Shown here one piece after another: positions 1 through 11,155 of a stretch of 64,000 nt of DNA; positions within the stretch are counted from its first letter, which is position 1; every line of letters starts with the position of its first letter. The stretch covers positions 53,308,997 to 53,372,996 of the forward strand of contig OW799237.1 of assembly GCA_941918925.1 (NCBI GenBank). The letters are read 5' to 3'. Origin of the DNA: Phyto melanocephala (lineage: Eukaryota > Arthropoda > Insecta > Diptera > Rhinophoridae). The position numbers and the translations under genes were made by a program. Under the pieces are notes generated by a model that did not search any database, was not told the DNA's origin, and saw nothing but the letters and a program-made list of their open reading frames with translations.

Positions 1-660
1 ACCAAATCAAGCAGCTTTCCATAATCATTATATAAACCATTAATTTCGCAGAGGCAAGAATACTGTATAAGAAATCACCTATCCACCCCTCAGATTTAGT
101 CGGAGTATAAATAAATTCTTCCGGTAAATAGGTCCATGAAACTGAAGATAAATTAAAGTCGCCGAAAACAAAAATTTAATCAGATTAAGCTTTTAAAACA
201 GCAGACTTAATTGCTTTGCTATGCTCCATATAAATCATAGGATCAGCTTTTGGAGGAATATATGAACAAGTTAGAAAAATATATGATTTGTTTAACTTTA
301 CTCGAACACAAATAAATTCAATATCAGGATCTGAATCAGTTTAAACCTCCATCGAAGAAAACCTATCCGAACAGCAATTAAAATTCCACCACCAATAGTT
401 GAAGTTTTTCGATCACGTCTGTAGACGCTATAGTTATCACAGATAATTTCAGAATTTAAGGTATTGGCATTTAACCAGGTCTCGGTAAAAATAATTACAT
501 GATGATTAAAACCAAAACTTTCATTAAAGAGGTTAGACAGTTTAGTGTTTAAACCACGTACGTTTTGATAAATTATTTTTAAATGATGATCAGCATTTAC
601 AAGAAGTTTTTTTGGGTTGTTGATTGATGTGAAGGAAGGCGGGCATTCACGGACAAGCAC
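1..660 (-). pseudogene. Non-LTR retrotransposon ORF2, endonuclease part (Jockey/CR1 group)
   Basis: Reading the minus strand from about 660 downward gives the start of an apurinic-like endonuclease: IIYQNVRGLNTKLSNL (the N-x-R motif), then FTETWLNAN (catalytic Glu), then a Gly-rich GGGILIAV stretch. The frame breaks near 320-300; further down, near 120-175, a second frame gives FVFGDFNLSSVSW, the GDFN motif of the same domain. In the family this domain nicks target DNA to prime reverse transcription. The reverse transcriptase that should follow lies outside the window. Frameshifts make this a dead copy. The upstream PHD-like ORF1 (1,250-1,439) is on the same strand, so both belong to one element. 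The RT fragment at 40.0-40.9 kb may be the same clade, but they do not overlap and I cannot prove it. Confidence 0.75.
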
Positions 661-1439
661 GTTGTCAGGCCAAAAACAAGGATCAATATGTATATAAAAA
701 ATTTCAAGTGAAACGGTGATTTTAAACGAAGCAATACTTCTCGGCTGAGAGTATGAAAATTTATTTCGAATTATTGAAATTAAGTTTCGTATTTATATAA
801 TAATCAATATCATCAATGGTTGTAGCAAAAGCCAATCGAGATATATATATGGATTTTTTCGGTGGTATAACTCGTAAAACTCTATGGACAGGCTGATTGT
901 CATTGGCATTCATAGTATGAAGTATTTGCGGTGTAATATTATTTGGTGTTGGTATATTTATAGCACTTTCCTTTGAAACATTGGTAAAGATTGGGACTGT
1001 AGAAGGCTTTACCTTGTTTGAGCTTGAAGCAAGAACCTCTGAAACATTTATAGCTGAGCTATGAGAAGGATTTGCTTTGCTAGAGTTTCTGGCAGATTTG
1101 CGGCGTTTGGGTGAAGATTGAGATGGAGATTAAGGATTTTCAAGAGATGTGAATTCATCAAATAATTTTTCGTAATCTAATATTTTATTTGAAAGAGCTG
1201 ATAATTCTTTTTTTATATCCAAAAATTTTGTCTTTTTTCCTTGAAAAAATTTTTAAAAATCTACTCCAATTTTTCTACAACGATTACAGCACCAGTGAAT
1301 ACCATCATATTTGGAAATTGCTTCTAGTTAAAACAGAAATTCCACTACATTTAAAGTGAATCAAACCATGGCACAGCCAGCAAGACAACATTCTCTCATC
1401 ATCATTACTAATAGTACATTTTTTATTTAAACACTCCAT
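661..1439 (-). pseudogene. ORF1 of the same non-LTR element, with a PHD-type zinc finger
   Basis: An ATG at 1,439 on the minus strand opens MECLNKKCTISNDDERML, followed by SCWLCHGLIHFKCSGI. After a one-base frameshift near 1,310 the frame resumes as HWCCNRCRKIGVDF. The order C-x4-C, C-x2-C, H-x2-C, C-x2-C fits a PHD finger. PHD fingers in ORF1 are known from some CR1/Jockey-group retrotransposons, where the domain is thought to bind chromatin. The rest (about 1,240 down to 661) is a low-complexity Ser/Lys-rich linker with stops. The PHD call is what I see; the chromatin role is only known from the family. Frameshifts and stops show it is not functional. Confidence 0.6.
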
Positions 1440-1442
1440 TCT

Positions 1443-2440
1443 TAATTTAAAATTTAAATATTATGATATATTCAAAAATAACGGACAATACTGTTACAAT
1501 TATGTTCGTGCAATGTCTTAACAAACTTGGCAGCACTTCAAACGAAAATATGAACTTGTTTTTGACTTAGTACAACAGCTGGAATTTAAATGTAATTGTT
1601 TGTGTTATTGTTATTGGCAATTGAGAACATGTTTGGTAAAAGTACATATGCACTTATTTATGTAAGTTTATGATTGTAATTGTTTTTTTCTCCTTTAATA
1701 TTGTATTTTGTTGTTGTCTTATTTTAATCTTGTAAATTTTTATTTCTTGTAAATTATATTGCAGTTTATTTGATTTTTAATTAACTTTTTCACATTAGAT
1801 GTTTATCAAACGAGAAAAAAGAATAAGTATATTTTAAAATTTAGTTATCGTTCAATAAAAGAAAATAATATATTAATCAGAACGAAAAATAAACAATTCA
1901 AAACAGAGCACAATAAAAAATACGTATTCCTCTCACGACAGGTGCTAGTAAAAAAGCTATAGATAGTTAGACCATTCGATATTTTCGATAGTTTGTTGGT
2001 AAACGGTAACTTTTCTTTCTTTGTTCCCCAAATAAAAGAAAAAAGGTTGCTGTTTGATAAATTTCGATCTAACTCGTTGTGGTAAGAAAATATGAAAGAA
2101 AGGAAACAATTAGTTACCAAATTCAATCAACTTAAATTCCGGGCTTAAATAGATCAAAAGAATGCTGATGGTCAAATCTTAGCTGGTTTCGAAAATGCAT
2201 TCCACTCGGCTAGTGTCGGTAAAATATAATTTTTCAGATAATTCTTTCCTTTATAACAAAAAAATTGTTTGTTATAATAAGAATGTTAAAATGAACTCGA
2301 GCCTAAATAAAATTAAAATATTAGTTAAAACAGAAAAGTTCGTAAAATAAATGAAAATTTAATTCGAAACCTAATGTATTTAACGATCTTAGTAAAATTC
2401 AGAGTTGTTTTTTTTATATTCGGCCGTGCCAATTCTGATA
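1443..2440. other. AT-rich spacer, no gene recognised
   Basis: Short open frames here (for example 1,845-2,126 minus) are low-complexity Phe/Leu/Ser-rich translations with no family resemblance. No RNA gene or clear repeat boundary is seen. Confidence 0.5.
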
Positions 2441-2443
2441 ATA

Positions 2444-2696
2444 GGCTGACTTCCAAAACGTTCGTATACAAAGTTTGTATACAGTATTGCTACTGTATTT
2501 AAATCACATACATATGCAAAGCTCCGAAACAATGCATCAACTATAAAGCCGATGCATTGTTTGCTTGCTTAATGCGTTAAAAATACTTGGCGGCTGCGTT
2601 TTGAAATGGTATACATTGTATAATTATTGTACTGCGGCGTTATGAAATATGATGTTTTGTTCAAACACAAAGCAATTGATGTTTTGGAAGTCAGCC
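2444..2696. mobile_element. MITE-like element with 16-bp perfect terminal inverted repeats
   Basis: GGCTGACTTCCAAAAC at 2,444-2,459 is the exact reverse complement of 2,681-2,696. The 253-bp interval has further internal inverted repeats: GTATACAAAG/TTTGTATAC around 2,465-2,482, and AACAATGCATC/GATGCATTGTT around 2,529-2,560. Both flanks carry ATA next to the repeat (2,441-2,443 and 2,697-2,699), a possible 2-3 bp target duplication. It has no coding capacity, so it is a non-autonomous DNA transposon by structure. The parent superfamily is not identifiable from this copy. Confidence 0.6.
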
Positions 2697-2699
2697 ATA

Positions 2700-3071
2700 C
2701 TCTTCACCATCATGTACACCCACATTTTATCTTAACCTATATTTCATGTTATACGCAATTTTTCTTTATTATTTCCGACGCCATGCTCGATTTTGAATTT
2801 TTTCTTAGTTTTTTTTATTCAGTTATCTGTATTCTACTAGGCAAGCCCTTTCATTTGGGGTTAAAAAAATTTCCGCCATTTTGTTTTACACGCCGTCTTG
2901 GATTTGACATTTTTAAGAAATTATTGTATTCTACTGGTCAAGTCCTTTCATTTGATGCCAATATTGGGGGGTTAAAGAAGGTTATTTTTAAAATACCAGA
3001 TTTGACCCATATATAAATTTATTGTCCGCCATTTTGTAGTGGCGGCCAAAATGAATTTAAATTTTTTTTTT
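2700..3071. other. Spacer without a supported gene
   Basis: An open frame at 2,627-3,016 (plus) overlaps the MITE and continues here, but its translation is hydrophobic low complexity without a recognisable domain. I treat it as chance. Confidence 0.4.
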
Positions 3072-3902
3072 TATACCCTTCACACAGTGAAAAAGGGTAT
3101 ATATAGGTTTATCATTCCGTGTGAAATTTCTACAATTTTCATTTCCGACCCCATAAAGTATATATTTTTTGAAAGCTTATGAATAGGGGAGTCGATTAAT
3201 CTCTGTCAGTCTGTCCATCTGTTGAAATCAACTTTTTGAAGCCCCGGCTGGATCCGGGTGAGGTATTAAAATATCAGATATATTCGGGAGTAGATCGGTA
3301 TTGAAAATCAGAAGCATCGGTACATAAACAACTGAGATATGAGCAAAAAACCACGACCACCTCGATTTCTTTTTCACAAAAACAACATACATACATACAA
3401 ACGTGTATACTATATAATATACTTACATATATATATACTTATGTATATTTAAAAAAAAAATTTGCCTATAACTTTACTACCAATTAAAGCACGCTTTATC
3501 CAAAAATTTTCACGAATATCTCTAGACATATTATATATATAAAAGTAATAAAAGTACCTATAAATTATTCTATGGCTGAAAAATTTTAATATTGGTGGTA
3601 AAAAACAGAGGCAGTCGTGTTTATTTGCTCATATCTCAGAAAGTTATGGGGCGATTGTGCTGAATTTCAATAGCGATTCAATCCCGGATATTTTCTAAAG
3701 ATTGATAACATACACAGATCTGAGGAACATATGGTGCTTCTAAAAGTTGATTTCAATCAACACACGGACAGACGGTCAGGGCTTAGTCGACTCCTCTATT
3801 CATAGGCTTTTAGAAAATATAATTTATGGGGTCGGAAATGAAAACTGTAGAAAGTACAAACGGAATGGCAAAGCTGTATATACCCTTGTGCACCACAGGT
3901 GA
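3072..3902. repeat. Fold-back element with arms of about 280 bp
   Basis: The left arm (about 3,072-3,355) and right arm (about 3,620-3,902) are imperfect reverse complements. Shared landmarks in order from each outer end: TATACCCTT, CATTCCGT, TTTCATTTCCGACCCCATAA, TATGAATA, GAGTCGA, CTGTC, GAAATCAACTTTT, and TGAGATATGAGCAAA. The loop (3,356-3,620) is AT-rich with TATA runs. No ORF is present. The outer ends recur as partial copies near 8,600-8,700 and 25,770-25,830, so this is a dispersed family. Such TATACCCTT-ended repeats are widespread in fly genomes; assignment to a transposon superfamily is not made. Confidence 0.7.
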
Positions 3903-4387
3903 AGCTAAAACCTTTATATTTAATGAAAAATTTATAAATGTTATAAATACGTTCATGTAAAAAGCTGAAGGGTGCAGGTGACCTTTGAAAAGAATCAATA
4001 AAAGAGCAACATTATTTGTTAGAGAAGAAAACACCATTAGCATTAAAAAAATATGAAAAATTGCTGTACGACCCACCCACACTTACACCGTCGTGTGAAG
4101 GTTATAAAGATGGGTATTTTTAGATATTTTTGATACTCCACCAAAATTTAGTAAATTTAAAGTTTTTTTTTGAAATAATTGCGTTTTTTAAAGCAGTAAA
4201 AAATAATAAAAACAATAAATATATTTACATGAATAAATTTAGGCTGGACTAGCTTATATTTAGGAAATATTTTTTGATAAAAAATATTACTTTTTTCTAT
4301 ATATACAAAAAACAATAGAAAAAATAGTTCATTAAGAAGAAGAAATCACAAAAATCATGCATCTTAAAAACATATAAAAATCAATTT

Positions 4388-5580
4388 TTAATCAGTATCA
4401 CTTTCTGATAACCGCATTCGTTTACGAAAGACATCACTTTCATCGCTAGAAATAGTTTTAAAATCATGATCAATTGTTGGCGATGGTTCTGTGATTTGAG
4501 TCACAAATTCCGTTATCAATCGTTGACTTCCAGTTTTGATAAGACTGATATGTACCTCACGATAATTACCCATTAAAAATTTAACATCACGTTGAAACTT
4601 CGCGGCTCTTTCTTCATTAGGATCATGTTTTCAAAAATGATCGCCCAATTTGCTGCCATTTGGAGTCTTTCTTTGGAATTGGACATTTGGATGCTCTAAA
4701 TGTGGATGACCTGGTGAATTGCCTATAATCAACAGAACTTTAAAATCAAGGCATTTGTCGCTCATATAGCGCCGAACTTCCGGTAGAAAATATTTATTAA
4801 ACCATTCAGTAAAAAGCTCAGTTGTTACTCAAGCCTTTTTATTAGCTGCCCAGTGAACGGGTAATGAGATCATATTTACGTCTTTCATCGACCGTGGTTT
4901 TAACGCTCGATTTACAAGTAAGGGTTTTAACAACCGATTTCCAGAAGCATTAGAGCAGAATTAAAAGGTCACACGATCTTTGGCTACTTTAAACCCACTA
5001 ACGGTTTTCTGTGCTTTGGCTACATATGTTCGACTTGGCATTCGTTTCTAGAAAAGGCCTGTTTCATCCGCATTCCACACCTGATCTGGAGTGTAGCCAC
5101 CATCTTCAATTATCTTAGCAAGTTTTGCGGGAAATCGTTTAGCTGCCGGCTTATCGGCAGATGCTATTTCACCCTTAACTTTAATATTATGAAGCGCGTG
5201 ATGACTGGACTGATGCTTGCGGTTCCTTTTCTTTTATGTAAAATCTTAATGCAATCTGTTTTATAGTATTTCCATCAACTGGTATTCGTTTTTGTGAGCT
5301 ATCCTCAATCCATATTACAAGAGCTTTCTCCATTTTTTCTTTTACGATGTCTCTTGTGTATGATGATGTATGAACACTTAATTTTGTTCCAGCCATCACA
5401 GATTGTCTAATGAATTCTTCATTTTTTTATTGTCCTTATGGTAGATTCGTTCAAACTAAAATGTTTTCCTACTGAGGTGGCACCTTCTCCAGCGGCTAGA
5501 CGATTTAAAATTTTTATTTTATCTTCTAAAGAAATAGCTTTTCTATTAGTTTGTTTTGTAGTGGAAATTCTAAATTATGA
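4388..5580 (-). pseudogene. Tigger/pogo-like DNA transposase pseudogene (HTH-CENPB-DDE)
   Basis: On the minus strand from 5,580 a psq-type helix-turn-helix is readable (KAISLEDKIKILNRLAAGEG, then SVGKHFSLNESTIRTIKK). A CENP-B-type HTH follows in 5,399-5,187 (EKALVIWIEDSSQKRIPV, ALRFYIKEK). The DDE part includes VWNADETGLF near 5,080-5,050, then RTYVAKAQKTVSGFKVAKDR, LLIIGNSPGHPHL near 4,740-4,700 (Asn in place of the usual catalytic Asp), and MGNYREVHIS at the end. In the family this protein cuts and pastes the element at TA dinucleotides. At least three frameshifts or stops interrupt it and the second catalytic Asp context is altered, so it is inactive. CGCGTAAA-rich sequence at 5,930-6,020 may be the decayed terminal repeat of the same element. 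Confidence 0.8.
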
Positions 5581-6108
5581 TTAGTTACCTAAAAAAATAA
5601 TTAATTTGCACGTAATAAATGAACGCACAGATAAAAATGTATACATTACCGTTTATTAAATTTAGATATATTTATATGCGAATATTTTTTAATATTATTT
5701 GATTTTTTAATATATTTTCGCTTTTATTATTTAAACTTGACTACACTCTTACTTTCATCTGAACTTATTTGAAACAAACGAGGGAAATCCCCTGCTTTAA
5801 ATGTGGTGAGTTTTTTTGTACCACACGATTTGCAATGCTGCCAACTATGTATTTCATTTAAACTCCAAATCCGGTATAAGCACACGTTTTTCTGATAAAA
5901 ATACATAAATTTTTAGACCACATCAAATCAAATCGTGTAAAAACAGAACGAAATGTGTTTTTTAAATCGCGTTAAATCAAATTCGCGTAAAAAAAATTCG
6001 CATAAAAACAGAATTAGGTGTATATCATATAAAAATTCAAAAGACAATTAAAATTTTTGTGGTAAACTATATATTACCATTAGGGTAAGACAAAAGCTTA
6101 TTAAAGAT

Positions 6109-6613
6109 AACACTGCTCAGCAGCAAAATCCTCCATTAAGTAAAACTATGTGGACTATATGGATTTTGATGCGCTGAACTCAAATCCGTTGTCGGTTTTT
6201 TCCATCAGATCGGGATTTTTTTTATGGATATAGCAAATTTTTTCTCCTAAATTAGTCAGGTACGGAAACATATTTCATCCTAACCGGAGAACCAGTCATC
6301 CGGGTTTCAAAAGAAAAACGCCAGAAGATGTGTAACAAAATTGTATTTATTTTACTCGAATAGAATCTTTCTCTATCTCTTATCGTTTTGGAATTATTCA
6401 GAAATTAATGGAGAAAAAAAATGTTTCGTGCAATATTCGTAATATTTTTCAATTTAAAAATGGAATTAAAAAAATAAATATAAAGCAAATATTCAACATT
6501 TTGCACTTTTTTTTGAGAGCTACTTATTTTAAAAATAAAGAAAGCCATAAACCATAAAAATCGGTTAAAAATGTAGATTTCATTGTCAATTTACCGCAGG
6601 TACCCAATATTGA
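6109..6613 (+). repeat. Dispersed repeat R-A, copy 1
   Basis: Starts AACACTGCTC and ends ACCGCAGGTACCCAATATT. Inside are CAAATCCGTTGTCGGTTTTT, CAGATCGGGATTTTTTTTAT, CCAGAAGATGTGTAACAAA and TGTAGATTT-ATTGTCAATTTACCGC blocks. The same blocks, reversed, occur at 11,915-12,418 and 37,105-37,545, so this is a repeat of about 450-500 bp. The CACTGCTC end resembles the CACTG start of the family P transposon at 34-38 kb, and one copy sits inside that element, but R-A itself has no ORF. Confidence 0.6.
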
Positions 6614-7359
6614 CCAAATACATACATATGTGTAATGCAGCAAACAACATCAGAGTGGCCGCACTAAATCGCCTTGTAGCAACAATGAATGGCAACTCTA
6701 CTTCTATCTATTCGTATAACAAAAACCAATACAAGCAAAAAAGGTTGTTAGATTGTAATTTTGTAGCAACACCTCGCTTAAAGCACCCACCCTGTCGTCA
6801 CCCGTAGATTACTTCGAATTACAATAAAAAATTAAAATATTTACATCCCGCCTCAAAACATATATAAAGTAAATTTGTTTTAAATTAATAAAAAACTTTT
6901 TATTAAAAAGCATAAAATAGTTTATAATGAAAAAAAAAACACTTCAAAACTACAAAAATTAATAAAAAAAACTTGAATTTAATATATAAATTAAGTCAAA
7001 ATATTTTTTATTGAAAAAAATATTATTCTCTAGATACGAGATCAAATATGAGCACAAAAAACAAAAATACAGGTAATTCAGCTATGAGATCAAAAATAAA
7101 ATCATTAGAATTAAATTTCAATATAAACAATATAAACATTTGCTTTCAAATCGTAGCCACCTTTTTTATTTCCCAGGATTATCTTTCGGGATCCTGAAGA
7201 TTAAATAACTCAAATTCTCGGGAAATAACCCAATTTATAGCACAAAATGCATTTGTTTGTTTTTAACAGTAATCGCTATGCAATAATCTCTTTATACTAA
7301 AATATTTATCACTTTCTTTGTATAACTTTGATATGCTAGTAAAATTTTTTCGTAAATTT
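6614..7359. other. AT-rich spacer
   Basis: No gene or repeat boundary is evident apart from A/T homopolymers. The short open frame at 6,583-6,807 has no family resemblance. Confidence 0.4.
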
Positions 7360-8115
7360 AGTCTTTTAATGAAAGTGGGCGTTAAAGTATACGTGTCAAT
7401 GTAGTTTTTACTAATAAATCCAACTTAGATATTTCAATATAGTCCATTATTCTTCCAAAAACTTTGTCCATAGAGAAATTATATGAATTTAAGATAAACC
7501 GTTATATGGGAGGTAGGCGTTAAATTGGGCGTGCCACCAAAATTTTCTGGCATAACAATGATTTTGACTAGAAAAACATACATATGTAGCAAATTTCATA
7601 ATCATACCTTTTAATTTTGTCGGTTTTATGAGCTTTTAAATTTCATGAACAGTAGGTAAAGTGAAAAGTGGGCGTTATAGTAGGCGTGTCGAAGTTGTTT
7701 CTGCTAATGAATGCAACTCAGATGTTTCAATATAGTCCCTTATTATTCTAAAATCTTTATTCATAGAGAAATTATATGAGTTTGAGATAAACCGTTATAT
7801 GGGAGGTAGGCGTTAAAGTAGGCGTGTCACCTTAATTTTCCGGCATAACAATGACATTGACTAGGATATACATATGTAGCAAATTTCATCATCATACCTC
7901 CAATTTTGTCGGTTTTATGAGCTTTTAAATTTTATTAACAGTGAATAACGTGAAAAGTGGGCGTTATAGTAGGCGTGTCGAAATTATTTCTACTAACGAA
8001 TGCAACTAAGATGTTTAAATATAGTTCTTTATTATTCCAAAATCTTTATTAATAGAGAAATTATATGAATTTGAGGTAAAACATTATATGGGAGGTGGGC
8101 GTTAAAGTGGGCGTC
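7360..8115 (+). repeat. Tandem repeat, about 290-bp unit, 2.6 copies
   Basis: The block AATATAGTCC(A/C)TTATTATTC occurs at about 7,437, 7,730 and 8,019, a spacing of 293 then 289 bp. Each unit carries GGGAGGTAGGCGTTAAAG and GTGGGCGTTATAGTAGGCGT plus ACATATGTAGCAAATTTCAT. The units are diverged by roughly 10 percent by eye. The GGGCGT signature is also typical of the Helentron-like minisatellite at 10.3-11.9 kb, though the units are not alignable over their length. No coding capacity. Confidence 0.75.
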
Positions 8116-8209
8116 ACATTTATTTTATGTTAGAATAAAGCATTTGACAAAAAAGTCATGTTTGCGAAATTTGAGAATCGTACATCCAATTTTTTTGGTT
8201 TTATGACGT

Positions 8210-8710
8210 TTTTGTTTTTAAATATACCGAAAAATACACTGTGCGGTATAAATTTTCGTACATTTTGATCTATAACTCTTTTCTAATGCATAGATTTAAG
8301 CAATTTTGGGGAAAAAATATTGCTTTTACTCAAGAGAAATAAGTTTCATGACTCTACGTTAATGCGTTTGGACACAATTCCATTTTTTTCGATGGGAAGG
8401 ACACGGTTTTTCCGACATACTCTTGCTTTACGAGGTATAACTCACTTCCTAATATTCCGATTTAGCCCATTTTCAATACCACACAAACCTTGTGATTCTG
8501 GCAAAATTTGAGCCCCCTAGCTTTTTCGGTGCGACCTCTATCGTGCTATCAACAGACGGACGGACATAGCTGGATCGTCATAAAATTAAACCCCGATTCA
8601 GAATATATATACTTTATTGGGTCTAAAATGGATATTTTGATGTGTTACAAACGGAATGACAAAATGAATATACCCCCACCATTTTTTGGTGGCGGGTATG
8701 AAAATGAATT
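8210..8710. repeat. Fragment of the TATACCC-ended repeat family
   Basis: ACAAACGGAATGACAAAATG followed by ATATACCCCCACC, and GACGGACGGACATAGCTGG upstream, match in order the right arm of the fold-back element at 3,740-3,900. The remainder from 8,210 is AT-rich. Two short open frames here are not genes. Confidence 0.5.
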
Positions 8711-8714
8711 TTAA

Positions 8715-10030
8715 GGGACATATTACACTTTAGAGCTTTGTAGGCAAAAAGTAGTTCTTCGATGATTTCATGGTAGTTTTCCGCTTTTCTGTTTACCAAA
8801 AAAAATGTGGCACACATTCACAAAAGCTGTCAATGCTCTTTCTTCCACATCATTTAATTTCGTTTTAAAGACCTCGTCCTTCATAAGATGTCGTATTTGT
8901 GGACCTACAAATATGCCTTCTTTTACTTTAGCATCGCTGATTATAAAAAATTTGCTCTTAATGTATAGAAAGCATTCACCGTCCTTGTTCATTGCTTTGA
9001 CAAAATTTTTCACTAGGCTTTGCTTTATATGAAGAGGAGGCAGAAGAATTTTTCCTTTTTGAATTAAAGTCTCTTCTGCTACATTTTTTTCTCCTGGAAC
9101 AAAATTTATTCTTTTCGGTCAAATTTTAACATTGTAGTGTTTTTCTTTCGCGCGGCTTCCCATTCACATAAGAAGCCACAAAACTTCCACTTTGCAATCC
9201 ATTTAACATTGCTACGACTTTCAAATCTGCACATACGTTCCATGAGTAATGTGAATATATAATTTTTTGTAGTATCATCTTCATGCTACAATAGTTTTCT
9301 TTCATATTTCTTGCATACGCGAGTGGGACCAATGGAAATTTGCTGCCATTGTGAAGAAAAACGGCTTTCAAACTTGTCTTGGATGAATCAATAAAAAGCC
9401 AAAAATCCTCAGATTTATGACTGAAACACAGTTGTCGCAAAAGTCCATCAGCATTATCACAAAATACCAAACCTTCATCTCTGCTGAACTAACTCAAAAA
9501 AGGTTGTTCTCTATTTAATACGGAAAATAAGGTTTACTCGTTGGACTTCCAAATGAATGCGAAGAAACACCCATGCTGGCGTAAGTGGATTCAGTTGCTG
9601 CAGAAAGCCCATTTCCTTCATCGTCTGTAGGAGGCAATTGAGGTAAAAATTTACTTGTAAACTGGTCATTTGCCGCATAAAGTATTTGGATATGTAACTT
9701 TATTTTTTGTTTTTTTCGTAAACCCACGTGTTTTAGTATGGCAAAATTAGCAATCATTTTGATGATTTTGTGGTTCACTCCAAATCGCTGGCTTCATAAA
9801 CGGCAAAGACTTATGACTTCCTTTTAAACAGCCTCTTAAAGACCGTGCACAGCTACTACAACATATTTTCGGTAGCCAATTTTTATCTCTATCATCGATA
9901 GGAAACCCAAAATAACGGCGATAAGCATCTTTAATCGTGGAAGATATTGTCTCCCGTTGAGAACTTAAAGTTAGATTGCCACATACGTAACAAAATAAAT
10001 TTGGAGATTTGTTACAAATCCTTGACATTT
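8715..10030 (-). pseudogene. Family P transposon protein, decayed copy
   Basis: Minus-strand frames in order: N-terminal Cys-rich part from about 10,030 (FCYVCGNLTLSSQRE, YRRYFGFPIDDRDKNWLP, KICCSSCARSLRGCLKGS, MKPAIWSEPQNHQNDC); a linker (9,778-9,515); the core (9,470-9,126) with FWLFIDSSKTSLKAVFLHNG and VCADLKVVAMLNGLQSG; then MKNFVKAMNKDGECFLYIK, DAKVKEGIFVGPQIRHLMK and finally KCNMSLKIHF near 8,715. These match block by block the intact protein at 35,015-36,709. The C-terminal Glu motif is lost where the TATACCC repeat begins. Frameshifts and a missing Cys pair after Asp-2 show it is dead. The function, probably transposition, is inferred from the intact copy. Confidence 0.75.
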
Positions 10031-10149
10031 TGTAATATGAAAGCGTTTGTGGATTCTTTAATTGCTTTACACAATAACAAAGTACACTATAAGTACACAC
10101 TTATTATCCATCAGCTTCTATACATACAATAAAATCCTAGAATCTACCC

Positions 10150-10288
10150 TAATGTTCTTAATTTGAAATCACAGGTAATTGAAAAATACTGTTATAAAAT
10201 TTAATTCCCAGAACTATACAAAATACCGTTGTACTTTAGTTCCATTACCTGCTCACCTGCTCACCTAACGAAATGTTACATATATCAT
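10150..10288. repeat. Left half of a repeat split by Helentron-like insertions
   Basis: AATTTGAAATCACAGGTAAT through CTAACGAAATGTTACATATATCAT is closely matched at 36,960-37,078. There it continues without interruption into ATGTAAGGCTGG, which here appears only at 11,915. The two halves were therefore contiguous before the Helentron-like elements entered. Confidence 0.7.
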
Positions 10289-11155
10289 ACTAGAAAAGCC
10301 TGGCGCGCGTTGCTACGCCCTTTAATGAATAAAAATGCATCCTGAATTTAAATTGAATATCAAGTGCAAAAATCTAAAAATTTAAAAAATGTTTTAATGG
10401 GCGTGGCACTGCCCACTTTTCTAATCAAGAAATTGTATAGTCATGACAACTCAATATGTGTGCAAACTTTCAGAAAAATCGGTCCAGAGCAAGTACCTCA
10501 AAATTATAACTTTTTTATGGGCGTGGCCCTGCCCACTTTTCTAATCACGAAATTGTATAATCATGAGACCTCAGTATGTGCGTGAAAAGTTTTAGAAAAA
10601 TTGGTGAAGTTTAAGTAGCTGAAAGACAATTTTTTTTTATGGGCGTGGCACTGCCCGCTTTTCTAATCAGGAAATTGTAAAGTCATGACAGCGCAATATG
10701 TGTGTAAAAATTCAGAAAAATCGGTCCGGTGCAAGTACCTCAAAATTATAACTTCTTTTATGGGCGTGGCACTGCCCACTTATCTAATCACGAAATTAAA
10801 AAGTCATGACCGCTTATTATGTGTGCAAAGTTTCAGAATAATCAGTTCAGTGCAAGTACCTCAATATTATAACTTTTTTATGGGCGTAGCCCCGCCCACT
10901 TTTCTTATCACGAAATTGTAAAGTCATGACAGCTCAATATGTGTGCAAGGTTTCAGAACAATCGGTCATGTGCAAGTAGCTAAAAATGATAACTAATTTT
11001 TTATGGGCGTGGCCCCGCCCACTTTTTTCCACCCATAAACACTCCCTGGTATGTGTACAACAACTTACCAAAGTTTGAGCCCGATCGGTTTTACAGTTTC
11101 AGAATCTATAGCTAACACACACACACACAAGAGTTTCACTTTTATATATATAGAT
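10289..11155 (-). mobile_element. Helentron-like non-autonomous element, family 1, copy A
   Basis: One end is ACTAGAAAAGCCTGGCGCGC followed by GTTGCTACGCCC; the other is a CA microsatellite followed by AGAGTTTCACTTTTATATAT and ATAGAT. In the orientation with CTAGT last (minus strand) this is a TATA-rich 5' end, a GT microsatellite, an internal minisatellite and a GC-rich hairpin 3' end, as in Helentron/DINE-1-type elements. The internal unit is 120 bp (for example GGGCGTGG at 10,399 and 10,519); five to six units are present. Each carries GGGCGTGGCNCTGCCCAC, itself a small hairpin. The open frames here are unit read-throughs, not genes. The superfamily is inferred from structure only. Confidence 0.65.

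Noticed and set aside
2627..3016. 129-codon open frame
   Set aside because: Overlaps the end of a MITE, hydrophobic low complexity, no recognisable domain or splice context.
8237..8244. CACTGTGC considered as a family P terminus for the decayed copy at 8.7-10 kb
   Set aside because: No further similarity to the 34.27-kb arm follows it, and a TATACCC-ended repeat intervenes.
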